NCBI GenBank assembly: GCA_024867545.1 | Contig: JANFNE010000003.1 | Span: 372,001 to 436,000 of the forward strand | DNA: 64,000 bases | Direction: 5' to 3' | Source: Phytopythium helicoides | Lineage: Eukaryota > Oomycota > Peronosporomycetes > Pythiales > Pythiaceae | The notes under the pieces: model-generated | What the model saw: only the letters and a program-made list of their open reading frames with translations | Databases searched by the model: none | Told to the model about the DNA's origin: nothing | In this document: in pieces, positions 21,155 through 31,754 of the stretch | How the letters are laid out: each line of letters begins with the position of its first letter | Position numbering within the stretch: the first letter of the stretch is position 1 | Program-made: the position numbers and the translations under genes

Positions 21155-23208
21155 CTACCCACTAGAAGTCAGATGGTCGAGCTCGTCAAGCGCATCTTGC
21201 AAAACTAGTGAGCTGGCTGTGTCCTGTCGAGCATTGCGCAGCTCGGGAATAGACTCGGAGAAATCGCGCACTAGCCATTGGAACAGCTCTGCGTTTTGCC
21301 AGACGCTAGGTATAAAATAGCAATCCCGGTCACATGGAATCCTCCCGTCTTGAGCAAGTGCGAGCGCGACGTCAAGCTTGTTTCTCTGAATCGCAAGCTT
21401 CATGGGGGTAGAGCTGAATTGGAATGCTGGAAGACGCTTCAGTAACCATGAGACCTCCTCCACGCTGTAGAAGCGGATAGTCAGCCTCAGCACGCTCTCA
21501 GCTCCCGTCAGTGTAGTGATGTCTCCAAACCGCCTCGCGATATGCTCAAACCTGGAGTCAATGCTATAATTGTGCAAGAAGCTTTGGTCGTGTCGCTCGC
21601 GGTTCAAATACCAGAGCGCTATCTTTTGCCGACGAAGATAAGAGGCAACTTCAAAGCAACGAGATCGCTCTGCATAATGTAGCGCCGTATTCAAACTCCC
21701 TTCGCTTCGGTTGTTATATAGCCACTTCACCATTTCAAGATGGCCACTGCTAGCAGCGCTGTCCATCGCTCTGAAGGTACACCCTTCCGTCCGATTCTCG
21801 TCCAGCCACCTGACGATATCTAGAAATCCATTGGCTGCAGCACCATCGAATGCTTCAGTAGTACACCCCTCGTTTCGATTCGCATGCAACCATTTGATAG
21901 TCTCAAGATGTCCATTTGCAGCAGCGCTATCCATGGCTTTGGTCGTGCATCCTTCACTGCGGTTCTCGTGAAGCCACTTGAGAGTGTCGATACAACCATT
22001 TTCAGCAGCACCGTTCATTGCGTTGATTGTGCATCCTTCATTGCGATTTAAGTGCAACCACTTCACAACGTCAAGGTGCCCAAGCGCTGCTGCGCCATCC
22101 ATTGCACGTTGCGTGCACCCTTCACATCGGTTGTCGTGGAGCCATTCAAGTATATCTAGCCATCCGTGAACTCCAGCCGCGTCCATAGCACCAGAGGAAT
22201 ACCGCCTTCCACCCGAGATTTCGTGAATCCGTTTGATATCGTCGAAAAGCCCGAGCCCGCAAAGCGATTCCACAGCGTTCGATAGTGCTTCTTTGCTGGT
22301 AATTGTCAAATTCCAAGCACCCAATCAATAAACTTGTGGACAAAATGGGTATCACCAGGTAGCGAGCTAATCCTCTTGATCCCCTGGACAATTTCGTCAC
22401 CGTGCGCGTGTGAGAGACCATAGTTGATGTTGAGCCATTTCGCCATTTCAAGCTCTCCACTGCGTAAAGCTGCAGTCATCAAGTTTTCTTCAATCTGGGC
22501 GTCAGTGTTATCTCGGATCCACTCGACGAGCGCGATATTCCCAGTTTCAACAGCTGCTTCCAAGTCTGGCTGAACGAACGGAAGGTCGAGCGAGTGGAGC
22601 CATCTGATAATGCTGTCAAAACCATTGTCAGCATGCCCATTGTGGACAAAGTGCCGCATCAAATGCTCCTTCTTGTCTCGGTCGATGGGGGCTACATTCT
22701 CATGCACCCACTTGATTGTCTCCAAGTCACCAAAGTGAGCTTGCATAGTCATCCACGGGTCCCAGAGTACACGGTCATAGTGATTCGCGTGGAGCCATTT
22801 GAGAATATCTAGCTGGCGTGTCGTCACAGCTGTGTTTACTGGGTGTCGAATCCTTCCCTCAGGCAAGTACGTCTCCACGAGCCACTGGACAATTTCAAGA
22901 TGATGTTTCAAGATCGCGTTGTCAAGTGCTCTGGTGAAGATGGAACGCTTCAACAGCGGATCCATCCTCGGGTCTTCTCTCGCTTTGACCCGCTCCAGCA
23001 GCCTCACGGAGCCAGGAGGGCATTGCTCACAGACTCTAACAATGGACCACAGTGGGGTCGGATCGAAGAATTCGTTGAGAAGCTGCTCGGCATCTCTCAT
23101 TCCGGCCACCGCGCGGCAGACGACACGGACGCTTGTCATCGGCGACAGCTCCATGCTCCTAGTGAGCTGCTGGTTGTTCGCGTTGCCAGACGATGTTGCT
23201 ACCATCAC
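21155..23208 (-). pseudogene. Ankyrin-repeat gene (WLHENR family) split by a one-base deletion
   Basis: Paralogue of the gene at 9446. The 5' frame (23208-22306) encodes the family leader VCRAVAGMRDAEQLLNEFFD and ankyrin units up to FVHKFIDWVLGI, then a stop. The 3' frame (from about 22324 to 21155) resumes with LTITSKEALSNAVESLCGLG, DDIKRIHEISGG and at least seven repeats of the type GHLDVVKWLHLNRNEGCT, followed by a non-repeat C-terminus. Alignment with the 9446 gene, which reads VLEHLTISNKEEL here, shows that one base is missing near 22309-22314. Apart from that, both halves are open and well conserved over about 685 residues. It could be a recent pseudogene or an intact gene with an assembly error. 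Ankyrin repeats suggest protein binding; the function is unknown. Confidence 0.82.
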
Positions 23209-23390
23209 TTGCTTTGCCTTCGCTTCGCCAGGGCAATTTTGTTGTGAGGAAGGGTGCCACTGTCTGAGTGATTGTCATGATGCATTTCCACATTCAAACT
23301 TCGACTACAGTATGCTACTCGAAATGAAGATGACAACAAAATCGTCTTGAGGATTACTGCAGCGGCTAGTTGTACTTGCTTCTTCTCGAG

Positions 23391-24340
23391 CTACATATAA
23401 CCAACATCGTGTACGATGCTGGTAAATCCCCTACACGATTCAGTCCAATTATCGATGCAACTGCACTCTCGGATCAAATAATCAATCACCAGGCGACGAA
23501 CAGTCAAGTTTTCGGGTTGCGAGTTCAACGGCAGTGATCTCGCCATCAAATCTATGCCGAGGTCTTCACTCACATTATCAACAGTTAACTTGCTATCACT
23601 TACCCTAATGTAAATGGTTGTTTCGTCCTTGAGATCCGTGATCAGTCAGGGTCAGAAGAACGACAACTATAATAACTCATGTCAGTCTGAGGTTTCAAGA
23701 TTTTTGGCACTAAGATTGACGAGAAGCTCGATCATGGCACTGTCACAGCGTTGAGTTCCCAAGAAAAGAGCTATTTCTCTAGTAGTTTTCGTCGCGTTCA
23801 CAGCATCACCACTATTGGCTGGACATTGAACGTCGTTAGGGTGGCTCTCACGAACAGAGCAGCCAGCATCAAGGGTGTCGATCCTTCGTTTGTGGCCGTA
23901 TTCGCTACTGCACCGTAATCAGATAAATACCGGACGATTGCCAAGTTTCCGCCTCCCGCCGCTGGAATCAAGGCAGTTCACCCATCGTCACTTGTCTAAT
24001 ACTCACCATGAACGATGAGATATTGAACAATGCCGAAACGCGCACTCTGTGCCGCCGTAGCAATTGGATTCCATCCAACTTGACTTCTTGCATTCGCGTC
24101 GGCGCCAACATCGACGAGAAGTTGTGCGATATCGCAGTCATGCTTTACGAAGCATTGAAAGATCTCTGAGTACCCTCCGGCTGCAGCCTCCGTGAAAATC
24201 GTTTGCTGTGATATCGGCACCGCGATTGAGGAGATACTCTACGAACTCGGCGCAACCGCAAAGAACAGCGCGCATCAGCGACAAGCAGCTGCACAAAATC
24301 CTTCACAGTATCGCTCCAGTTTTGTCGACAGCTATCATGT
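23391..24340 (-). pseudogene. Decayed ankyrin-repeat gene, second relic
   Basis: Reading the minus strand from about 24290: EFVEYLLNRGADITANDFHG, then after a shift EAAAGGYSEIFQCFVKHDCD, LLVDVGADANARSQVGWNPI and GIVQYLIVHGEY. In the same frame, a stop, TSDDG, a second stop (where Trp is expected) and TALIPAAGGGNLAIVRYL, GSTPLMLAAL follow. After a further shift the frame reads DAVNATKTTREIALFLGTQR. These are consecutive ankyrin repeats interrupted by two in-frame stops and at least two shifts. The 23391-23573 frame (LVIDYLIRECSCIDNW) may be the old C-terminus. The repeat style matches the relic at 5940-6705, not the WLHENR family. Confidence 0.78.
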
Positions 24341-24587
24341 ACCACCGATAAAGGGCACAGGACCCAGCTTGTCTTTCACCTCAGTATCAATCTTCACAAA
24401 ATTCAAATCGAGCAATACAACAAGAAAGTAGGTTTGGGTTCTACAAAACAAATCTGTTGTTGGAATTGAAGAAATGGCCTTTACAACCAAAGCCAACTAC
24501 AATATCTTTGCGCTGGCCTTCAATACCCACACAAAGTACTACTCACAAGTTGAGCAGTGGATCCCCGGCACTCGACCAGTCGATCGC

Positions 24588-26477
24588 TTAGAACGTCGGC
24601 ACCACACGGTCCTCAGCCCACGCGTGCTTCGGGTTGCTCCACACAGTCACGTTCTCGAACGTCGCGTCAGCCGAGCTCACGAGCGCAATGCCGTCCGACG
24701 AAGTCACGCTCTCGCACGGGTAGATACGAGCCGACAGAGTGAAGCGGCCGTTGATGAACACCTCCACCGACGACACGTCCACGAACACGCGGAACACCAG
24801 CTTCTCGCGCTGCGTCTCGCACTGGTTGCCGCTGAACAGGTCGTACAGGTAGAAGTAGCTCCACACGTCATCGCTGCCAGGCGCCACGTCGTACGTCGTG
24901 AACGGCGCGCAGTCGGCACTCGAGCTGTTCGAGCGGTCGATCACCACCTGCTTGAGCTCGTCATCGTACACAATCGTGGTCAGCTCGTCGCCCTCCGAGC
25001 TGCGGCGAACCTGGAAACCCACGCGCGAGCCACGCTCAAACTCCGGCACCTCGGCGTACAGCTCAAACGACTTGCCCGTCGAGTTGAGCACCTGCACGTT
25101 GTAGTCTCCGACCGTGGCAGAAGCGCTGCCGAGCTCCACCTGAGCCACCGTCTCGACCTCATCGCCACGCATGCTCTCAAAGTTGCGCAGCGGCTCGAGA
25201 CCGAGCGTCTTGATGGTCTTGCTCATCTGGCTCGAGCCGTCCGCGCACTGCACGTTACTCGAGCGAGCCACGATCCAGTCGCCCTGACCCTCGAGGTGGT
25301 CCTCGGTGTCGGCGATGTTGCTCAGAATCTTGATGCCGACCTCACGCTGGATCGACAGCATACCGTCCCAGCCCTGAGGCTGACCGGCAGTGAATCCGGT
25401 GTCGTCCGTGATCCAGCCCACAAGCACATGCTTGCCAGTGTTGGGGTCCTTGTAGATGCTGTTGGCGTACCAGTCGCTGCGGTCGGTGACACCAACCATC
25501 AGCGGGTTGAAGAGACCAGCATCGGGGTCCACCTCGACACCGCAGCCAGCACCGGCACCGATGGTGCCCGTAGCCCACATCGGGTAGCGGTTCGGGCTTC
25601 CCTCCGCAGCGAACAGCATGGTGTTGTGCGTCTCGCCCTCATCGTCCGTGATCTCGACGTAGATGGTCGTCTCGAAGTTGAAGCCCCAGCTGCCGCTGTA
25701 CTCGGAGAAGGTCGTGTTCTTCTCCTTCGAGAGCAGGTAGCCCTGGTACTCCCAGTTGATGTAGTCGTCCGAGTGGTAGAGGAAGATACGCGGGCCAACG
25801 TCGTGGATGCCACCGGCCACGAGCAGCCAGTTGCTCGAGTTGCCGTCGGCGTTCTCATGACCGTAGTGCGAGTCGAGCGCCGTCGAGTGGAACACGTTGG
25901 GGTCGCGCCAGCCCGTGACGTTCAGACCGGCAGGCGGGAGCTCCACGAGCGGCTTCTCGCCACGCTGCCACGTCTTGCCGTTGTCGCTCGTGGTCGCGTA
26001 CATGACGTGCTCGCCGAACAGGTACTCGAGCTTCCACGAGATCGGCAGCTTGTTGACGCCCGTGTAGAACACCGTGTCCTTGCCGCCAATGGCCTTGGGC
26101 ATGGCGAAACCCGAGAAGATACCCAGCTCGTCCCACTCGTTCTGGAACGGCAGCAGCGCGTTCGGGTAGTCGCTCCACGTGACCTGGTCCTCCGACACGG
26201 CGTGACCCCAGGTCATGTTGCCCCAGACCGTCGAGTTCGGGTTGAGCTGGTAGAACATGTGGAAGAGGCCGGTCTCCTCGTCAAAGTACGGCGCGCACGG
26301 GTCGTTCATCCAGTTCTCGCGCTCCTGGAAGTGGAACACGGGGCGGTACTTCTCGAACTCGGCCGAGCCGGGCGTGGCGAACTCGGTCACGGTCTGGGCC
26401 ACAGACAGCTTGTAGCTCGAGACGGCGATGGTGGCCGCGAGGGCCGCAGCCGTCACGCTCGTCGGGAAGATCTTCAT
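24588..26477 (-). CDS. Secreted GH32 beta-fructofuranosidase (invertase-type)
   Basis: A 629-residue secreted glycoside hydrolase that would release fructose from sucrose or fructans outside the cell. The start MKIFPTSVTAAALAATIAVS at 26477 gives a signal peptide; an open frame continues upstream without one and was not used. Seen: the nucleophile motif WMNDPC (Asp about residue 59), YQLNPNSTVWGNMTWGHAVS, FSGFA, the transition-state motif WRDPNVF (about residue 191), GSWGFNFET (about residue 269, where the acid/base Glu is expected although the usual Glu-Cys pair is not kept), WDGMLSIQREV and a C-terminal beta-sandwich with FINGRFTLSARIYP. No intron. Several NxS/T sites fit secretion. Family assignment is secure; sucrose versus fructan preference is not. 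Confidence 0.92.
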   Translation of the reverse strand: MKIFPTSVTAAALAATIAVSSYKLSVAQTVTEFATPGSAEFEKYRPVFHFQERENWMNDPCAPYFDEETGLFHMFYQLNPNSTVWGNMTWGHAVSEDQVTWSDYPNALLPFQNEWDELGIFSGFAMPKAIGGKDTVFYTGVNKLPISWKLEYLFGEHVMYATTSDNGKTWQRGEKPLVELPPAGLNVTGWRDPNVFHSTALDSHYGHENADGNSSNWLLVAGGIHDVGPRIFLYHSDDYINWEYQGYLLSKEKNTTFSEYSGSWGFNFETTIYVEITDDEGETHNTMLFAAEGSPNRYPMWATGTIGAGAGCGVEVDPDAGLFNPLMVGVTDRSDWYANSIYKDPNTGKHVLVGWITDDTGFTAGQPQGWDGMLSIQREVGIKILSNIADTEDHLEGQGDWIVARSSNVQCADGSSQMSKTIKTLGLEPLRNFESMRGDEVETVAQVELGSASATVGDYNVQVLNSTGKSFELYAEVPEFERGSRVGFQVRRSSEGDELTTIVYDDELKQVVIDRSNSSSADCAPFTTYDVAPGSDDVWSYFYLYDLFSGNQCETQREKLVFRVFVDVSSVEVFINGRFTLSARIYPCESVTSSDGIALVSSADATFENVTVWSNPKHAWAEDRVVPTF

Positions 26478-27403
26478 GAGAATCCCAGCAAGTGAGAAAG
26501 AGGCTTGAAAGTCTCGAGGCGGTGGGCTCGAGTTGGCAAAATGCGGAATGAGACAACGGAGCTCGGCCTCTGTGGTGGGTGCTGAGGCCGACGAGCCAGC
26601 AGGCACAGAGACGACGGCGCCGCCCGCTTCTTCAAGTTGGCCGTCGCCCGAGATCATCCGGACGTGATCTTGCGATCGCAAGTAATCTGCAGGATCCTAC
26701 CCGTCGTTCACGGAGCCAGCGTGAGTTTCTCCCTCGGCTTTGCTTGGTTCAGCCTCGCCTCGGTTCTGTGCTGCCCGCGTGTTCCCAGCCTTGAACTTGC
26801 AAATCCCGGCGCTTGCAGCTCGAGGACCTGCGAGTCCGCATCTCCGATGGTCGTTGACTCGCATCCGAGTATGACGCCCACTTGCACAAAACCTGCCGAA
26901 GCGTATCAACAGAGGCTCGAAGCGGACCATCCCACCCCGGGACCAAGCCGCGGTGGTGCCAAGAGGACCCTTCCGCGCCTCTGCTCGACCCGATGGCACG
27001 ACCGATAAATCAAGTTGCTATCCCCCATCGTTGAAGGAAGTGCAAGCCATCCGGTGTTGTCCGTCTCGGCTCGTCAAACGATGCCACGCTTGTCTCGAGT
27101 GACGTTCGAAATGATCCTCACGCGGCGTCTAGCAATTGCTGAAAGAGCAGGCTAGGCTTGACACATCCAATGGTGCAGCGCCTGCATCTGTGAGAAGAGA
27201 GCACGGCTGCAACGAGTGCATCTCCGTTGGAATCAAGTGGCCGGGATGTGATCTCCCCTTGCCTCGTGCTTGATGCTCGACGCCATGCGGCCGCGACTTC
27301 AAATCAAGCGGAGCGTGCTCACGTGCTTGTCTATCTGCGATGACTCCACTCGGGTGGCAGCGAGGGTGGCCGAATCAACGATTTGCTGCCTGGCTACCGA
27401 ACC

Positions 27404-27491
27404 ACAGACAGGCTGTAGGGGCAAGAGATCCGCAGACAGGCTGGAAGGGCAAGAGATCCACACAGACAGGCTGGAAGGGCAAGAGCAATCC
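27404..27491. repeat. Three-copy tandem repeat of about 29-31 bp
   Basis: Three consecutive copies of a unit starting CAGACAGGCTG and continuing with GGGCAAGAG. Copy 1 differs by two substitutions, and copy 3 diverges at its end. The unit has no conserved spacer and is not near any nuclease gene. Confidence 0.85.
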
Positions 27492-28282
27492 ATCCATCAG
27501 CTCATCGAGTTCGTTGCGTTTCACTGCAGCTCTGAAGCAAGCATGCGGGGCCACGCACGGGTGCTGCAACGACAACACACACACTACGTGACCCCGCGCT
27601 CAACAAGGGTGCCAGCCAAGTTCACCCCACCAGCACGGCACAGCATGGGCTTTGTGAGAAACGACTGGTTGGGAGAAATGCGCGGCGAGGTCGTAGAGGA
27701 GAGCCTTGCGGGCTGGTGAAGTTCGTGTCTTCTAGCGTGTCAGCCAGCCGATCACTCCGCCTCTCACTTGTAAACTCGTAGAGTGGTCTCACTCAGATTG
27801 CTTCAACGAGCCATTCTGAAGCACGCCACGCCACGTCAGGTAGTAGCAATCGCACCTGTTATAATACAATATACTTGCTAAACAAATATTATATAGTTAG
27901 AGTTATAGCTGAATCGGAATTATTATATAGCATCTCATGCCATATATTGTTGTGGATTATGGCTCTTATGCAAGCAGGTCGTCGGCGCTCGACTCCCATC
28001 TCGAGGTCCACTGCATCTATGATATCAAGTAGATCGACTGCACCCTTCGGCCCGCGGGCACCGCATTCTGGTCAACGATCGGTGAAGCACACCCAACGGT
28101 CCAAACGATTGCACTGTGATTGAAGCACCCACTTTCCTGTAAGCTTTGTTCAAGTGTTGCCCCCTCTGACCATGTGAAAGCGTCATCGTGTGTCCCATTG
28201 TGTAAGCAACGGTCGACAAATGTAAGTTCCAACCATCGCAGCCAGAACGGGCACAGCAATCTCGACGCCAAGCAATCAATGA

Positions 28283-28302
28283 TCTCTCTCTCTCTCTCTC
28301 TC
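28283..28302. repeat. (TC)n microsatellite
   Basis: A run of about ten TC dinucleotides, continued imperfectly by CACTCTCTTTCC, in intergenic DNA. Confidence 0.95.
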
Positions 28303-28723
28303 ACTCTCTTTCCTTCTTGGCGAACGCCGGGCTGAAAGCCAACGACGCCGTTACAGCCGTCTACCTCGCCCTTCCTACCCTCTTGAGAAAATCTTGGCTC
28401 TCATCAGTCTGTTGTCACCTGGAGCTACGGCTCGCGCTCTTCTCCGATTCTTTGTGGCCAGCTTGCGTTGGTCGTGGGTGTGGGTCTCTCGCTCCATGTG
28501 ATGCAGCGCTGGGGCTGCTGCGCAAGCGACAGTCTCCGTGTTGTTGTTCATCCACTGGTTCTCGCTCTTGTTGCCGACAATACAGTCGGTCTTCATGCCT
28601 CTCTTGCGCATCTTCACCATCGTGCAAGTGTGCGCTTGTCATCGGCAAGGCGTCGGGTCGAACACGAAATCATATCGAAATGCAAATAAAAAAGCGTCAA
28701 CGCTCACGAGGCAGAGCGCTCGC

Positions 28724-31700
28724 TCACCCAGCCTGCGCGCTGGTGCCGGAAAATGAACGCGAGCCATCGCGACGGAACGACTTGCGCTGACCACCTGCGT
28801 ACTTGCGCGGACCATTCCCACGCCACCTCCCGCCACGGTGGAACCCTGCCATGAAAGGAGGCCGGAACGACGGCGACGTGTTACGCGCAAAGCCGATCTT
28901 TTCGAGCTCGTCCTGGTAGGCAACGCGCTCAGCTTCAGCGTTCGCGCGTGGAAATGGAAACACAAAGTCCGGCAGCTCCGTCCACTTCAGGAATGTCATC
29001 CGAGCCTGCATGTCGGGCTGGCGGTCTTCCATTTGCTGCAGATCGGTCGCCAAGAAGAACCGGATAGTCTGTTCCAGAGTGTTCTTGATTTCTGGGTCGT
29101 CCTGCGGCAGCACCTGTGGCTGAGCGCCAGCATTGTTGCGGCGAGCGTGGAACTCGATGCCAATGAACACGCAGGAACCGAACGCACTGGTACGGTCACT
29201 CGTGTGGGGGAAGAAGCTCGGGAACGCATGAACGCGAGCTACTGGGCCAACATGCTGCAGACTGTCGACGAGCTTACGCACACGCGACTGCACAAACTTG
29301 CTCCACTTGTACATGCCCGCTTCGGAGGCGGCTTCAAAGTCAACAACAAGATAGGAGCCGTATCGAATGAAAAAATTGGACGGCTCAAAAATCTTCAGCC
29401 ACGAAGAATGTGGGCTGTTAGCCGATGCATCCAACTTGGAAGCGTCACATTCAAGCACGGGAAGCGAGGTTGCGGTACATACAACCGTCGCACGCATGTC
29501 CACCTCTGCGTCTTGCTGTGAAGACAAACCAGCGGACGGCAACGGACGAGAAATACCAACGGCAATCTCGGCGAGGTACCGCGCTCGCCACAGCTCTTCG
29601 TAAATGACCGAGAAGGTCGACGGCGACACTTGCACCGACGAGTTCATGTGAGGGTACGCTGGAGTGATAATCGGCATGATGTGTGCGCGGTCGTGAATGT
29701 TGTGGCGCGGGTCCCACATGTCAAAGCCCAACCCTGCGTCGTAATGCATGTTGAGCATGATAGGCTGCGGCCACTGCCACTCCGACAACACTTGGAAAAA
29801 GCGCACAAAGATCTTGGACGGCTCTGCCGTCGGGTACAGTTGACACACAAATGCAACAAGAATCGCCCAGCTGATACCGCCAAGGTAGCCCAGCTTGGCC
29901 GAGTAAATACCGCGTCGACGAGCCCACGCACGCACAGCTCGCAACACAATTCGGAACTCACGGCGTCTCGGCACGAGACACAGCAGCATCGAGCTGACGC
30001 GAGGTGCGTTCAGGCTCTTCATCGACTCGGTGTGAACTCCAACCAGCATATGGTCCGAGTCAATCTCCTGATGCGACTCAACCGAAGACAGCGGCAAGCG
30101 GGCAAACAGCAAGTCCATGCGCACACCAAGGAAGTTGAGCGCAATCAATGGAACATACGCATTCGGCACAGGCGCGAGGTGGGATACTTGGTTAGACTCT
30201 TGCAGCAGCTGGCAGAACGAACTGAAAAAGTCTCACGCGTTACATGCCACGGCGCGACGCACACGGCATCAATGTCTGAGTTCGGGTCGTCCAGTCCGAG
30301 GCGGTACGAGCCTGCCTAGGAACAGTGAGCCGCACGTCAACGCGATGTGCTCCTCGCTGAGACCACGCTCATATCCAACCTTCTTGACCCACTTCGTAAC
30401 CAGGTCTGACAGCAACTTGAGCACATGAAGCTTATGCAGGCGCTCCTCGGGCGCATCCAGTGGGGAGGTTTCATCAACCAGAGTTAGGAATGACTGCGAA
30501 ACATCCGACGCGATCTCAGGCGTCGATGTGTCCTCGATAACGCTCCCGACGGCGGGAACTAAGTGCGACTTGTGGTACAAAACATCGCGTGCCTCATCCA
30601 TAAATCCGTTGCGAATGTTCGAGATCAGATTTTGCTGCATCTGCGAGGAAATGATGCCCTGCTGTGCGGCATGCTGGACGGAGTAGCACAATGCGTTCGC
30701 TTCTTCGTGCTCTCGTTGCGCGGTAAACTCTGCCGAAAGACCGTTAATACGATCCAACAACATCAGTGCTTCTTCGTCCTCATCAGTGTCATGCGACAGC
30801 GTGTCGGAGAGTACATCATGCTCGTCGATCTTCGAAGGACTCAGAGTACGCACATCACGGTGGTGATGGAAGCTGGAGATGGGGCTATGGCGAGGGCTTG
30901 GACACGAGGACTCGGCCGTTCGACTCGCTGTTGGTATCGCAATCCAATTCATCATCAGTGTCCAAGGACTTGTGGACGTGGGAGGCAGGCAACGCAGAGC
31001 GCTCCTCAGTAGCTGTTTCTCTAAGGTCACAATGATGAGACTCACGGCTAGACTCATCAAGGGAACGACTCAAGCAAGCTTCGGGGGCACTACTAGCGCG
31101 CTTACGAGATCCATTCGTCTGATCTTGAGGACCGGCAGCCTCGACGGTCATGCGCTGCAGCATGACGCGATCCGCTGATGCAGCTCTCTCACGCGCCTGC
31201 GGTTGTCTCACTCTGACTCTTGTGACTAGAAGACGCTGTTTGGAGAACTTTCCGCGGCGAGGCGCGGTCCCGAGCGCCCTTTGCCCGATTTCGACGATTT
31301 CTTCTTGCTCGACTTTTTTCATCATCTTTTCCCGCTCGAAAAGCTCCTGCAGAGCCGTGGGCTTGGCATCCGCGCTTGCTGCGGCTACCGCTGACTTTTT
31401 CGGCGACGCCGAGCTGCCGTGCTTTCCCGAGCACTCGCTCGACATGAGTGCCTCGCAGCGTTTCTTGAACGTCGGGCTCTCCACGATGTGCACGACGCTC
31501 TTCGACCGAATGATCTTCGAGCGCGCGCTGCTCGGTCGCTTCGAGCTGCGCTGGTTCTCCTGCTTGTCGCTGGTCTTCTTTGGCGGCGAGGACGGCCTCG
31601 CAGTCGGCAGCGACTTGGGTGGCGCGCTCACGACGGCGTCCTTGAACGAGAAGACTTGCGTGGACGTGGTGCCTGCGACGACCGCGGCCATGGTTGGCTT

Positions 31701-31754
31701 CTTGCCGCCCACGTAGCTCCCGCGCTCCATAATCATCTTGCTCTGCTGCTGCAA
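28724..31754 (-). CDS. PAP: Nuclear poly(A) polymerase with a long N-terminal extension; frame broken in three places
   Basis: Adds poly(A) tails to mRNA in the nucleus. From 31754 an oomycete-type basic, Ser-rich extension of some 400 residues (KSVVHIVESPTFKKRCEALM, LQELFEREKMMKKVEQEEIV) precedes the family N-terminus (LLSDLVTKWVKKVGYERGLS). The catalytic GS/DxD segment GSYRLGLDDPNSDID, then AVCVAPWHV, is readable only in a shifted frame between about 30317 and 30229. The rest (VPNAYVPLIALNFLGVRMDL carrying the third Asp, LVPRRREFRIVLRAVRAWAR, GYLGGISWAILVAFVCQLYP, the RNA-binding C-terminus and an Arg/Gly-rich tail) returns to the first frame. Needed corrections: one extra C near 30894-30896, one extra G near 30315-30317 and one T missing from the run at 30225-30229. 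An essential gene with homopolymer indels suggests base-calling error; decay of a second copy cannot be excluded. Confidence 0.85.

Larger units (their letters stand above)
26478..28723. other. Long intergenic region, no convincing gene
   Basis: About 2.2 kb between the GH32 gene start and the poly(A) polymerase stop. It holds the GH32 promoter, a short tandem repeat at 27404-27491, an AT-rich patch at about 27850-27950 and a (TC)n microsatellite at 28283-28302. Frames here (for example 27270-27719 plus) are short, overlap each other and show no recognisable domain. Confidence 0.55.

Noticed and set aside
24474..26495. 673-residue plus-strand frame opposite the GH32 gene
   Set aside because: It is the antisense shadow of a well-supported GH32 gene in GC-rich DNA. 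Its composition (Arg/His/Val-rich) is typical of such shadows and no domain is present.
27404..27491. Three short direct repeats as a possible CRISPR array
   Set aside because: Copies are directly adjacent with no unique spacers, only three units, in a eukaryotic context without cas genes; an ordinary tandem repeat.
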